Shown piece after piece: positions 8,694-17,425 of a stretch of DNA of 64,000 nt. Made by a program: the position numbers and the translations under genes. Location of the stretch: positions 62,001-126,000 of the forward strand of contig CANBNG010000010.1 of NCBI GenBank assembly GCA_947370975.1, written 5' to 3'. Under the pieces are notes generated by a model that worked only from the letters and a program-made list of their open reading frames with translations, ran no database searches and was not told the origin of the DNA. The stretch comes from Beijerinckiaceae bacterium. Its GTDB lineage: Bacteria; Pseudomonadota; Alphaproteobacteria; Rhizobiales; Beijerinckiaceae. Positions within the stretch are counted from its first letter, which is position 1. The number at the start of each line of letters is the position of its first letter.

Positions 8694-10841
8694 ATGTCGC
8701 GCACACAGATTTCCGGCCTCTCGGTGGCCAACATCCTGCACGATTTCATCCGTGACGAGGCCCTGCCCGGCACCGGCGTCAGCCCGGAGGCCTTTTTTGC
8801 AGGCCTCGCTGGACTGGTGACCGATCTTGCTCCCAAGAACCGCGCGCTGCTTGATGTGCGCGACGAATTGCAGGCCCAGATCGACGCCTGGCACAAGGCG
8901 CGCGCCGGCCAGCCTCATGATCCTGTTGCCTATGAGGCCATGCTGCGCGCCATCGGCTATCTGCGCCCCGCACCTGCCCCGTTCAGCATCTCGACGCAGA
9001 ATGTGGACGATGAAATCGCCCATCTCGCCGGCCCGCAATTGGTCGTGCCCATGTCCAACGCCCGCTATGCGCTCAATGCCGCAAACGCGCGCTGGGGCAG
9101 CCTGTATGATGCGCTCTATGGCACCGATGCTGTGGTCGCCGAGCCGCCGGGCAAGGGCTACGATCAGGCGCGCGGCGCCAAGGTGATCGCCACCGCCAAG
9201 GCGGCCCTCGACAAGATCGCCCCGCTCAAGGGCGCAAGCCATGCCGATGCCACCGGCTATAGCGTATCGGGCGGCGCGCTCGTGGTGGCGCTGGCGTCAG
9301 GCTCCACAGGCCTTGCCGATCCCGCCCAGCTCGCGGGCTGGCTTGGCGCGGAAGCAGACCCGCACCTCGTGCTCTTGCGCCACAACGGCATTCACGCCGA
9401 AATCCATATCGACCGCACGCATCCCATCGGCAGCACCGATGGCGCAGGCGTTGCCGATGTCGTGCTGGAATCGGCCCTCTCGACCATCATGGACATGGAA
9501 GATTCCGTGGCTGCGGTCGATGCGCAGGACAAGACGGAGGTCTACAGCAACTGGCTCGGCCTGATGCGCGGCACGCTTTCGGCGGCGTTTGAAAAGGGCG
9601 GCAAAGTGCTGGAGCGCAAGCTCAACCCGGACCGCGTCTATGACAGCGCAAAAGGCAAGGTCACGCTGCATGGCCGCAGCCTGATGCTCGTGCGCAATGT
9701 CGGCCACCACATGTATACCGATGCGGTGCTTGGCCCCGATGGCGCGGAAATTCCCGAGGGCCTGCTCGATGCCGCCGTCAGCATCATGATTGCCATGCAC
9801 GATCTCAATGGCGACAGCCCGCTGCACAACAGCACCAAGGGCTCGGTCTATATCGTCAAGCCGAAGATGCACGGCCCCGATGAAGTGGCCTTCGCCAACG
9901 AGATTTTCACGCGCGTCGAAGACATGCTCGGCCTCGCCCGCAACACCGTGAAAATGGGCATCATGGACGAGGAACGGCGCACCACCGTCAATCTGGCAGC
10001 CTGCATTCAGGCGGCCGGCCAGCGCGTGGTCTTCATCAATACCGGCTTCCTCGATCGCACGGGCGACGAGATCCACACCTCCATCGAGGCAGGCCCCGTT
10101 GTTCGCAAGAACGACATGAAGGCGACCGCCTGGATCAAGGCCTATGAGGATGCCAATGTGGACGCGGGCCTTGCCTGCGGCCTGCCTGGCCACGCCCAGA
10201 TCGGCAAGGGCATGTGGGCTGCGCCCGACCGCATGGCCGACATGCTCGCGCAGAAAATCGGTCATCTGAAATCAGGCGCCAGCACAGCCTGGGTACCCTC
10301 CCCCACGGCCGCCACGCTGCACGCGCTGCATTATCATGATGTCGATGTGTTCGCGCAGCAGGCGGTCTTGAAGTCGCGCACGCCCGCCGCCCTGTCCGAC
10401 ATTCTCACCATCCCGCTCGCGCACTCCAATTTCGCGCCCGAGGATGTGAAGCAGGAGCTCGACAATAATGCGCAGGGCATTCTCGGCTATGTCGTGCGCT
10501 GGATCGACCAGGGTGTCGGCTGCTCGAAAGTGCCTGACATTCACGATGTCGGCCTGATGGAAGATCGCGCCACGCTGCGCATTTCGAGCCAGCACATCGC
10601 CAATTGGCTGTTGCATGGGGTGGTGAGCGAAGCCCAGGTGATGGAAGCCATGAAGCGCATGGCCGCCGTGGTCGACCGCCAGAATGCGGGTGATCCGCTC
10701 TACAAGGCCATGGCCCCGCATTTTCAGGGCCCCGCCTTTGCCGCAGCCTGCGACCTCGTGTTCAAGGGCCGCGCCCAGCCCAATGGCTATACGGAATGGG
10801 TGCTCCATGCCCGCCGCCGCGAGGCCAAGGCGCAGGGCTGA
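8694..10841 (+). CDS. glcB: Malate synthase G
   Basis: Condenses glyoxylate with acetyl-CoA to malate in the cytosol, as part of the glyoxylate shunt or of glycolate use. The 715-residue length matches malate synthase G (about 720). The N-terminus LHDFIRDEALPGTGVSP and the core SALSTIMDMEDSVAAVDAQD are typical of the family. ATG at 8694 was chosen by matching the family N-terminus. An in-frame ATG at 8655, preceded by GGAAGAGG, would add 13 residues and has the better ribosome-binding site, so the start is not settled. It is monocistronic, 148 bases before the biotin operon and divergent from the flavoprotein gene. No partner isocitrate lyase or glycolate oxidase gene is present. Confidence 0.96.
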   Translation: MSRTQISGLSVANILHDFIRDEALPGTGVSPEAFFAGLAGLVTDLAPKNRALLDVRDELQAQIDAWHKARAGQPHDPVAYEAMLRAIGYLRPAPAPFSISTQNVDDEIAHLAGPQLVVPMSNARYALNAANARWGSLYDALYGTDAVVAEPPGKGYDQARGAKVIATAKAALDKIAPLKGASHADATGYSVSGGALVVALASGSTGLADPAQLAGWLGAEADPHLVLLRHNGIHAEIHIDRTHPIGSTDGAGVADVVLESALSTIMDMEDSVAAVDAQDKTEVYSNWLGLMRGTLSAAFEKGGKVLERKLNPDRVYDSAKGKVTLHGRSLMLVRNVGHHMYTDAVLGPDGAEIPEGLLDAAVSIMIAMHDLNGDSPLHNSTKGSVYIVKPKMHGPDEVAFANEIFTRVEDMLGLARNTVKMGIMDEERRTTVNLAACIQAAGQRVVFINTGFLDRTGDEIHTSIEAGPVVRKNDMKATAWIKAYEDANVDAGLACGLPGHAQIGKGMWAAPDRMADMLAQKIGHLKSGASTAWVPSPTAATLHALHYHDVDVFAQQAVLKSRTPAALSDILTIPLAHSNFAPEDVKQELDNNAQGILGYVVRWIDQGVGCSKVPDIHDVGLMEDRATLRISSQHIANWLLHGVVSEAQVMEAMKRMAAVVDRQNAGDPLYKAMAPHFQGPAFAAACDLVFKGRAQPNGYTEWVLHARRREAKAQG

Positions 10842-10989
10842 CGCCCCCCGCGCCTTGCCCATCAAGGTGACCGGCCACGCCTCTCCGCCAGAGGGCGGGA
10901 TTGCGAGCCGGCGTCTTGACGGTTAGGACAATCATTCTGAGCAGGCCGCGCGGCCCGGTTCTAAAGGTTTTCGACCAAGGTTTTTGACC

Positions 10990-11994
10990 ATGAACATGCA
11001 TATGACCGGAGCGACTGGCGGCCAACCGGACATCCGCCACGACTGGACCAGCGCCGAAGCGCGCGCGCTTTATGACATGCCGTTCAACGACCTGCTGTTT
11101 CGCGCCCATCTCGTCCATCGCGCCATGTTCGACCCCAATACGATCCAACGCAGCCAGTTGCTCAGCATCAAGACGGGCGGTTGCCCGGAGGATTGCGGCT
11201 ATTGCAGCCAGTCGGCCCATCACAAGACCGGCCTCAAGGCCTCCAAGATGATCGAGGTCGAGCGCGTGCTGGCCGAAGCCCGCAAGGCGCGCGATGCCGG
11301 CTCCACCCGCTATTGCATGGGCGCCGCCTGGCGCGCGCCCAAGGATCGCGACATGGATGCGATTGTGGCCATGGTGGAAGGCGTCAAGGCGCTCGGCTTG
11401 GAAAGCTGCATGACGCTGGGCATGCTCACCCCGCAGGACACATTGCGCCTGAAGGAAGCCGGGCTCGATTATTACAACCACAACATCGACACATCCGAGC
11501 GCCATTACGACAAGGTGATCACCACACGCACCTTCGCCGACCGACTCGACACGCTCGCCAATGTGCGTGAAGCAGGCATCAAAGTGTGCTGTGGCGGCAT
11601 TGTGGGCATGGGCGAAGAGGCCATCGACCGCGTCGACATGCTGGTGACGCTGGCCAACCTTCCCGAACATCCCGAAAGCGTGCCGGTGAACCTGCTCATT
11701 CCGGTCGAAGGCACGCCGCTCCAGAATGAAGGCGAGATCGACCCGATCGATTTCGTGCGCACGATTGCGCTCGCGCGCATTCTCATGCCCGCCTCCGATG
11801 TGCGCCTGTCGGCAGGCCGCACCGCCATGAGCGCGGAAATGCAAGCTTTGTGTTTCTTTGCCGGGGCAAATTCGATTTTCGCTGGCGAGACGCTGCTCAC
11901 CAAGGACAATCCGGGCGAAGATCAGGATGCCGCGCTCTTCCGCCGCCTCGGCCTGAAAAGCCAGCAACAGACAAGCAATGCCGCGCAAATATGA
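10990..11994 (+). CDS. bioB: Biotin synthase
   Basis: Radical-SAM enzyme that inserts sulfur into dethiobiotin, the last step of biotin synthesis. The 334-residue protein carries the SAM-cluster cysteines in GGCPEDCGYCSQSAHH (C65, C69, C72) and downstream cysteines in YCMGA, ESCMTLG and KVCCGG that provide the second iron-sulfur cluster. The ATG at 10990 is taken as start; a TTG lies two codons earlier. It is first gene of bioB-F-D-A-Z, overlapping bioF by 17 bases. No clear biotin-repressor operator was recognised in the 148 bases upstream. Confidence 0.97.
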   Translation: MNMHMTGATGGQPDIRHDWTSAEARALYDMPFNDLLFRAHLVHRAMFDPNTIQRSQLLSIKTGGCPEDCGYCSQSAHHKTGLKASKMIEVERVLAEARKARDAGSTRYCMGAAWRAPKDRDMDAIVAMVEGVKALGLESCMTLGMLTPQDTLRLKEAGLDYYNHNIDTSERHYDKVITTRTFADRLDTLANVREAGIKVCCGGIVGMGEEAIDRVDMLVTLANLPEHPESVPVNLLIPVEGTPLQNEGEIDPIDFVRTIALARILMPASDVRLSAGRTAMSAEMQALCFFAGANSIFAGETLLTKDNPGEDQDAALFRRLGLKSQQQTSNAAQI

Positions 11995-13108
11995 ACAAGC
12001 GCTCGAAGCCCTGAGCCGACGCGGACGCCTGCGCGCGCTCGAAGGGCGCGCGGGGCTGGATTTTACATCCAACGATTACCTTGGCCTTGCAGATTCACCC
12101 GAACTGAAAGAAGCCGTCAGCGCCGCGCTCGCGCGTGGCGTGCCGGTGGGCGCGGGCGGCTCGCGGCTGTTGCGCGGCAACCATCCCGAACATGACCAGC
12201 TCGAACAGGAAGCCGCCGCCTTTTTCGGCGCGGAAAGCGCACTCTATTTTGGCTCGGGCTTTGCCGCCAATGCGGCGTTGATTTCTACCCTCCCCCAACG
12301 TGGCGACCTGCTGCTTTACGATGCGCTCGTCCATGCCAGCACCCGCGAGGGACTTGCAGGCACACGCGCGCGCCATCAATCCTTTGCGCATAATGATGTG
12401 ATGCAGATCGAAGAGCAGTTGCGCGCCTTCCGCAAGGACGATGCGCAGGGCCGCTGTTTCATCGCGGTCGAAAGCCTCTACAGCATGGATGGCGATTTTG
12501 CGCCGCTCGATGACATTGCAGCACTTGCCGCACGCTATGATGCATTCCTGCTTGTCGATGAAGCCCATGCCACGGGAGTGCAGGGGCCACAGGGGCGCGG
12601 ACTGGCCGCAGGCCTTGCGGGGCACGCCAATATTGTGAGCCTGCACACCTGCGGAAAGGCGCTCGGCGTCTCGGGCGGGCTGCTGACCATGCCCGACGTG
12701 CTGCGCCGCTTCATGATCAATCGCTGCCGGCCCTTCATCTATGCCACCGCCCCCTCGCCGCTTGTCGCGGCCTGCGTGCGCGCCGCACTTGCGCTTTGCG
12801 CGCAGGCCGATGACCGACGCGCCGCCCTGAAAGAGCGAGTCTCCCGATTGGGCAGGCACTTTTCTGCGCTCGGCCTGCCGGTCAGCGGCTCGCAGATCCA
12901 GCCTCTCGTACTGGGTGCGGACCGGCGCGCGCTGGCTATGGCGCAGGCGCTTGCCGGGGAGGGTTTTGACGTGCGCGCCATTCGTCCACCGACCGTGCCC
13001 GAAGGCACCGCGCGTCTGCGCATCACGCTTGGCGCACCGCGCCAGCTTGAGGAGATCGACGCACTTTGCGCGAGCCTCGGCCGCCAGTTGCAGGATGCCA
13101 CGCCATGA
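11978..13108 (+). CDS. bioF: 8-amino-7-oxononanoate synthase
   Basis: PLP enzyme that condenses pimeloyl-ACP (or -CoA) with L-alanine, the first committed ring-assembly step of biotin synthesis. At 376 residues it matches the family. DEAHATG at residues 194-200 and the Schiff-base lysine K227 in HTCGKALGVSGG are both present, and the fold-type I start DFTSNDYLGLA is at residues 28-38. The gene begins inside the end of bioB (17-base overlap) and its stop overlaps the bioD start (ATGA), indicating translational coupling. Confidence 0.96.
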   Translation: MPRKYEQALEALSRRGRLRALEGRAGLDFTSNDYLGLADSPELKEAVSAALARGVPVGAGGSRLLRGNHPEHDQLEQEAAAFFGAESALYFGSGFAANAALISTLPQRGDLLLYDALVHASTREGLAGTRARHQSFAHNDVMQIEEQLRAFRKDDAQGRCFIAVESLYSMDGDFAPLDDIAALAARYDAFLLVDEAHATGVQGPQGRGLAAGLAGHANIVSLHTCGKALGVSGGLLTMPDVLRRFMINRCRPFIYATAPSPLVAACVRAALALCAQADDRRAALKERVSRLGRHFSALGLPVSGSQIQPLVLGADRRALAMAQALAGEGFDVRAIRPPTVPEGTARLRITLGAPRQLEEIDALCASLGRQLQDATP

Positions 13109-13737
13109 GCGCTTCTTTCATCGTCAGCGGCACGGATACGGGCGTCGGCAAGACTGTTTTTGCCGCAGCGCTGGCCGGGGCCATGGGCGCGCATTATTGG
13201 AAGCCGGTGCAGGCCGGTCTCGATCAGGAAACCGACAGCGAAACCGTCGCGCGGCTTTCAGGCCTGCCGCGCAACAGGATTTTGCGCGAGGCCTATGAAT
13301 TCAGCGCGCCGCTCTCGCCCCATCGCGCCGCCGAACTCGATGGCATGGCGATCAGCCGTGCGGCTTTCGAGCTGCCGTCTGTCAGTCCGCTGGTGATCGA
13401 GGGTGCGGGCGGGTTGATGGTTCCGCTGCGGCGCGACTGGCTCGCCATCGATCTGTTTGCCGATTGGCAATTGCCGGTCATTTTATGCGCGCGCACCGGG
13501 CTTGGCACGATCAACCACAGCCTGCTCTCGATCGAGGCTCTGCGCCTGCGCGATATTCCTCTCCTTGGCATTGCCTTCATCGGCGAGGCCAATGCCGACA
13601 GCGAGACAACCATTTGCACAATGGGCGGCGTGCGTCGCCTTGGTCGTCTGCCGCGCCTGCCCGTGCTGAATGCAGAAACTCTTGCAGCCGCCTTTCGCGA
13701 GAATTTCGATCTGGCCGCTTTCGGTGTCGGACAATGA
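13105..13737 (+). CDS. bioD: ATP-dependent dethiobiotin synthetase
   Basis: Closes the ureido ring of dethiobiotin using CO2 and ATP. The 210-residue length is typical. The phosphate-binding loop SGTDTGVGKTVFAAAL is at residues 8-23 with K16 the catalytic lysine, and WKPVQAGLDQETDS and VIEGAGGLMVPL follow as in known BioD. ATG at 13105 overlaps the bioF stop (ATGA), and the bioD stop in turn overlaps the bioA start. A longer frame upstream lies inside bioF and is rejected. Confidence 0.96.
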   Translation: MSASFIVSGTDTGVGKTVFAAALAGAMGAHYWKPVQAGLDQETDSETVARLSGLPRNRILREAYEFSAPLSPHRAAELDGMAISRAAFELPSVSPLVIEGAGGLMVPLRRDWLAIDLFADWQLPVILCARTGLGTINHSLLSIEALRLRDIPLLGIAFIGEANADSETTICTMGGVRRLGRLPRLPVLNAETLAAAFRENFDLAAFGVGQ

Positions 13738-14999
13738 CGACATCGCCCGTCTGGCATCCCTTCACGCAACATGCCCTGCAACCCGATGCCATCGAAATTG
13801 CGCGTGGCGAAGGGGCTTTTCTCTATCGCCCCGATGGCAGCGCCCTGCTCGATTGCATTTCATCCTGGTGGGTGGTGACGCATGGCCATCGCCATCCGCG
13901 CATTATCCAGGCCATCAAGGATCAGGCCGACACGCTCGATCAGGTGATCTTTGCTGGCTTCACGCACAGACCCGCCGAAGAGCTTGCAAAGCGCCTGCTG
14001 GCGCGCATCGGCGGCGATCTTGCGCATGTCTTTTATTCAGACAGCGGTTCGACGGCGGTGGAAGTGGCGCTGAAAATGGCGCTCGGCTTCTGGCGCAATC
14101 AGGGCGCGGCCCGCACACGTATCATCGCGCTCGAACATGCCTATCATGGCGACACCATCGGCACGATGTCGACGGGCGCGCGCGGCGTGTTCAACGCATC
14201 CTACGAGCCCTTGCTGTTTGATGTCGTGCGCCTGCCGTTTCCGGCACAGGGCAAGGAAGAGGCCACACTGGCAGCCCTTGCCGATGCCTGCCGCACGGGC
14301 GAGGCCGCGGCGCTACTCGTCGAGCCGCTGCTGCTGGGCGCAGGCGGGATGCTGACCTATGCACCCGAAGTGCTCACCGCGATGCAGGCCATCTGCCGAC
14401 AATCGGGCACGCTGCTGATTGCTGACGAAGTGATGACGGGCTTTGGCCGCACCGGCACATTTACCGCTTGCGAACAGGCAGGCGTCACGCCCGATATTCT
14501 CTGTCTTGCAAAAGGCATTACCGGCGGCTCGCTGCCGCTGGCCGTCACGCTTTGCACGCGCGCCATATTCGATGCGCATTATTCGACCGACCGCTCCAAG
14601 ACCTTCTTTCATTCGAGTTCCTACACCGCCAATCCGATTGCCTGCGCGGCGGGGGTCGCCAATCTCGACATCTGGGACGAAGAGCCTGTCGCAGAGCGAC
14701 TTGCGACGCTTGCAGAATGGCAGAGCGCATGTCTCGCGCGCTTGCGCGACGATGCGCGCTTCACCCATCTGCGCCAGTGCGGCACTGTGGCGGCGCTCGA
14801 TCTTGTGACGCCAGATGCCGGATATCTGGCCAGCATCGGGCCGCAACTCTATGCGTTCTTTCTCGCACGCGGCCTGCTGCTGCGCCCGCTCGGCAACACG
14901 ATCTATCTCATGCCCCCCTATTGCATCACGCGCGATGAACTGGACGGCGCCTATGCCGCCATTGGCGATGCAGCCGCATTTTTGGGGGCACGAGCCTGA
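13734..14999 (+). CDS. bioA: Adenosylmethionine-8-amino-7-oxononanoate aminotransferase
   Basis: PLP aminotransferase that converts 8-amino-7-oxononanoate to 7,8-diaminononanoate with S-adenosylmethionine as amino donor. The 421-residue protein has the BioA N-terminus VWHPFTQHA, the substrate-binding SSWWVVTHGHRHP, D231 in DEVMTGFGRTG that holds the PLP ring nitrogen, and K260 in LCLAKGITGG as Schiff-base lysine. The start at 13734 is fixed by the ATGA overlap with bioD; the stop shares a base with the bioZ start. Confidence 0.97.
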   Translation: MTTSPVWHPFTQHALQPDAIEIARGEGAFLYRPDGSALLDCISSWWVVTHGHRHPRIIQAIKDQADTLDQVIFAGFTHRPAEELAKRLLARIGGDLAHVFYSDSGSTAVEVALKMALGFWRNQGAARTRIIALEHAYHGDTIGTMSTGARGVFNASYEPLLFDVVRLPFPAQGKEEATLAALADACRTGEAAALLVEPLLLGAGGMLTYAPEVLTAMQAICRQSGTLLIADEVMTGFGRTGTFTACEQAGVTPDILCLAKGITGGSLPLAVTLCTRAIFDAHYSTDRSKTFFHSSSYTANPIACAAGVANLDIWDEEPVAERLATLAEWQSACLARLRDDARFTHLRQCGTVAALDLVTPDAGYLASIGPQLYAFFLARGLLLRPLGNTIYLMPPYCITRDELDGAYAAIGDAAAFLGARA

Positions 15000-15967
15000 T
15001 GGGCACACGCATCACCGGCCTTGGCCATTTCGCACCCGCGCGGCTTGTTCTCAACGGCGAGATCGAAGCGCGCCTCGGGCTGGAACCGGGCTGGATCGAA
15101 TCCCGAGTCGGCATTCGCGCCCGCCATTATGCAGCCCCCGAAGAGGCGCTGACCGACATTGCCTTGCCCGCCGCGCGCATGGCGCTGGAGGAGGCGGGAA
15201 AGCCCGACATCGGCTTTCTGCTGCTGGCCACAAGCACGCCCGACCATCTGCTGCCGCCCTCCGCGCCGCTGCTTGCCCATCGGCTTGGCCTGCGCTGTGG
15301 CGCTGCCGATCTTGCGGGAGCCTGCGCGGGCTTCATCGATGCGCTGGTGCTGGCCGATGGCATGGTGCGCGCGCAGGGGCGCAGCGTGCTGGTTGTCGCC
15401 GCCAATATTCTGAGCCGCCGGATCGACCCGAGCGATCCCTCGACTTCGGCGCTGTTTGCCGATGCGGCGGGCGCAGTGGTGCTCTCGCCCGCGCCGGGAG
15501 CTGCAAGCGGCGTGATGGCCGCCGATCTCGTCTCCGACGGATCAGGCTATGATCTCATCACCATACCGGGTGGCGGCAGCCGCCTGCCCTTTGGTCCCGG
15601 CCTCGCGGCAGGCGATCTCTATATGCAGATGCCCGATGGCAGGGGCGTCTTCAGCAAGGCCGTCGACACGATGGTTGCCAGCTCCGAGACAGTGCTGGCC
15701 AAGGCTGGCGTGAGCGCGCGCGACGTCACGCACTGGATTCCCCATCAGGCCAATCTGCGGATCACCGCGGCTGTCGAGCGCCGCCTTGGCCTCGACCCTG
15801 CACGCGGTCTCTCGAGCCTGCGCGATTTCGGCAATTCCTCGGCCGCCACCATCCCCTTCACCTTGTCTTATGCCGGGCGTCCCCGGGGGCTTGCCGCAGG
15901 CGACATCTGCCTGATGAGCGCGGTCGGCGCGGGCCTTTCGGGCGGCGCTGTGCTCTTTGGCTGGTGA
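14999..15967 (+). CDS. bioZ: FabH-like 3-ketoacyl-ACP synthase BioZ
   Basis: Beta-ketoacyl-ACP synthase III-type protein of 322 residues with the intact catalytic triad C109 (LAGACAGF), H249 (WIPHQAN) and N279 (FGNSSAAT). In several rhizobia a FabH paralogue at the end of the biotin operon (BioZ) makes the pimeloyl precursor by joining glutaryl-CoA with a malonyl-ACP-derived unit, replacing the BioC-BioH route. That role is assigned here from position: it is the last gene of bioBFDA, overlapping the bioA stop by one base. A housekeeping fabH would normally sit beside plsX, which is not present. Confidence 0.87.
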   Translation: MGTRITGLGHFAPARLVLNGEIEARLGLEPGWIESRVGIRARHYAAPEEALTDIALPAARMALEEAGKPDIGFLLLATSTPDHLLPPSAPLLAHRLGLRCGAADLAGACAGFIDALVLADGMVRAQGRSVLVVAANILSRRIDPSDPSTSALFADAAGAVVLSPAPGAASGVMAADLVSDGSGYDLITIPGGGSRLPFGPGLAAGDLYMQMPDGRGVFSKAVDTMVASSETVLAKAGVSARDVTHWIPHQANLRITAAVERRLGLDPARGLSSLRDFGNSSAATIPFTLSYAGRPRGLAAGDICLMSAVGAGLSGGAVLFGW

Positions 15968-16097
15968 GAACTCCGCTCAGCTGCAGCTTGGCCGCTGGCC
16001 TTTCGTAACGGGATGCCCCAGTGTGGAACGACTTTCGCATACGGCTTTTCAAGGCCGGGGCGAGCCCGTGTCCCCTTTTAGAGTAAGGATTCATCCC

Positions 16098-17168
16098 ATG
16101 AGAGGCTTGTTGAAGCATGCGGCAGTGGCCCTCGCCGCGGCGGGTTTTGCCACTGGCGCAATGGCGCAGGAAAAGCTGAAGGTCGGCTTTGTCTATGTCG
16201 GCCCGGTCGGCGATTTCGGCTATTCCTACCAGCACGATCAGGGCCGCATCGCCCTGCAGAAGGCGCTCGGCGACAAGATCGAGACGACCTATCTCGAAAA
16301 CGTGCCGGAGAACGACAGCGAGCGCTCCATCGAGCAGCTGGCCCGCACCGGCCACAAGCTGATCTTCACGACCTCGTTCGGCTTCATGGAGCCCACGCTC
16401 AAGGTCGCCAAGAAATTCCCGAACGTGAAGTTCGAACATGCGACGGGCTTCAAGCGCGCCGCCAATGTCGCGACCTATTCGGCCCGCTTCTATGAAGGCC
16501 GCTACATCGTCGGCCAGATCGCCGGCAAGATGACCAAGACCAACACGCTTGGTTATGTCGCCGCCTTCCCGATCCCGGAAGTCGTGGGCGGCATCAACGC
16601 CTTCTATCTCGGCGCGAAGTCGGTCAACCCGGACATCAAGCTGAAGATCGTCTGGGCAAACACCTGGTTCGACCCGGGCAAGGAAGCCGACGCTGCCAAG
16701 GCGCTGCTGGCGCAGGGCGCCGACATCATCTCGCAGCACACCGACTCGGCAGCTCCCCTTCAGGAAGCCGAAAAGGCCTCCAAGCTCGGCTTCGGCCAGG
16801 CGTCGGATATGATCCGCTTCGCGCCCAAGTCGCAGCTCTCAGCCATCGTGGACGATTGGAGCGGCTATTACATCGCGCGCACCAAGGCAGTGCTCGATGG
16901 CTCCTGGAAGGCTGATGACACCTGGGGCGGCCTGAAGGCCAACATGGTCGTCATGGCTCCCTTCACCAACATGCCCGACGACGTGAAGGCGATGGCCGTC
17001 AAGACCACCGCCGGCGTGACCAACGGCACGATCTTCCCCTTCGCCTGCCCGGTCATCGACCAGTCCGGCAAGACGGTCGAATGCAAAGGCGGCAAGACGC
17101 TTGATGACGGCCAGATCCTCAGCATGAACTGGTACGTCCAGGGCATCGAGGACAAGGTTCCGCAATAA
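16098..17168 (+). CDS. BMP-family ABC transporter substrate-binding protein (nucleoside-type)
   Basis: A 356-residue exported protein with a Sec signal peptide at residues 1-23 (ending GAMAQ). The mature part begins EKLKVGFVYVGPVGDFGYSY, the usual opening of the basic membrane protein / PnrA family, whose members bind purine nucleosides or related compounds for ABC import. NDSERSIEQLARTGHKLIF and QHTDSAAPL also fit the fold. ATG at 16098 was chosen because the signal peptide starts there. No permease or ATPase genes are adjacent. The gene ends at a strong terminator (17198-17227) and is followed by a Tsx-like outer-membrane channel, which supports a nucleoside-type substrate. Confidence 0.85.
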   Translation: MRGLLKHAAVALAAAGFATGAMAQEKLKVGFVYVGPVGDFGYSYQHDQGRIALQKALGDKIETTYLENVPENDSERSIEQLARTGHKLIFTTSFGFMEPTLKVAKKFPNVKFEHATGFKRAANVATYSARFYEGRYIVGQIAGKMTKTNTLGYVAAFPIPEVVGGINAFYLGAKSVNPDIKLKIVWANTWFDPGKEADAAKALLAQGADIISQHTDSAAPLQEAEKASKLGFGQASDMIRFAPKSQLSAIVDDWSGYYIARTKAVLDGSWKADDTWGGLKANMVVMAPFTNMPDDVKAMAVKTTAGVTNGTIFPFACPVIDQSGKTVECKGGKTLDDGQILSMNWYVQGIEDKVPQ

Positions 17169-17197
17169 GCTGTTCATTGATTCTTAAGGAGTTCCGG

Positions 17198-17227
17198 AAA
17201 GGCCTCTCCCTAGGGAGGGGCCTTTTT
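17198..17227 (+). terminator. Rho-independent terminator after the BMP-family gene
   Basis: GGCCTCTCCC at 17201-17210 pairs with GGGAGGGGCC at 17213-17222 across a TA turn, with one G-T wobble, extended by A-T pairs from AAA at 17198-17200. A run of T follows at 17223-17227. It lies 30 bases after the stop codon and separates this gene from the Tsx-like gene. Confidence 0.85.
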
Positions 17228-17425
17228 GCCAAGCAGATTGTGACATTTGCGTAACAGCACTCCGAAGAATGCGCTGCACTGCCGCATTCTCGGGCAAATT
17301 GCCAAGCTTGCGGCATGACGGCGCTTTTCTACACTTCAGCTTTAGGCCAAAGCATGGTGCAACCAACGACGGCAGCTTTGCCGTTCTGCCGGTTTGTCCC
17401 ACCTCCTGCTTTCGAGGCCAAGTTC

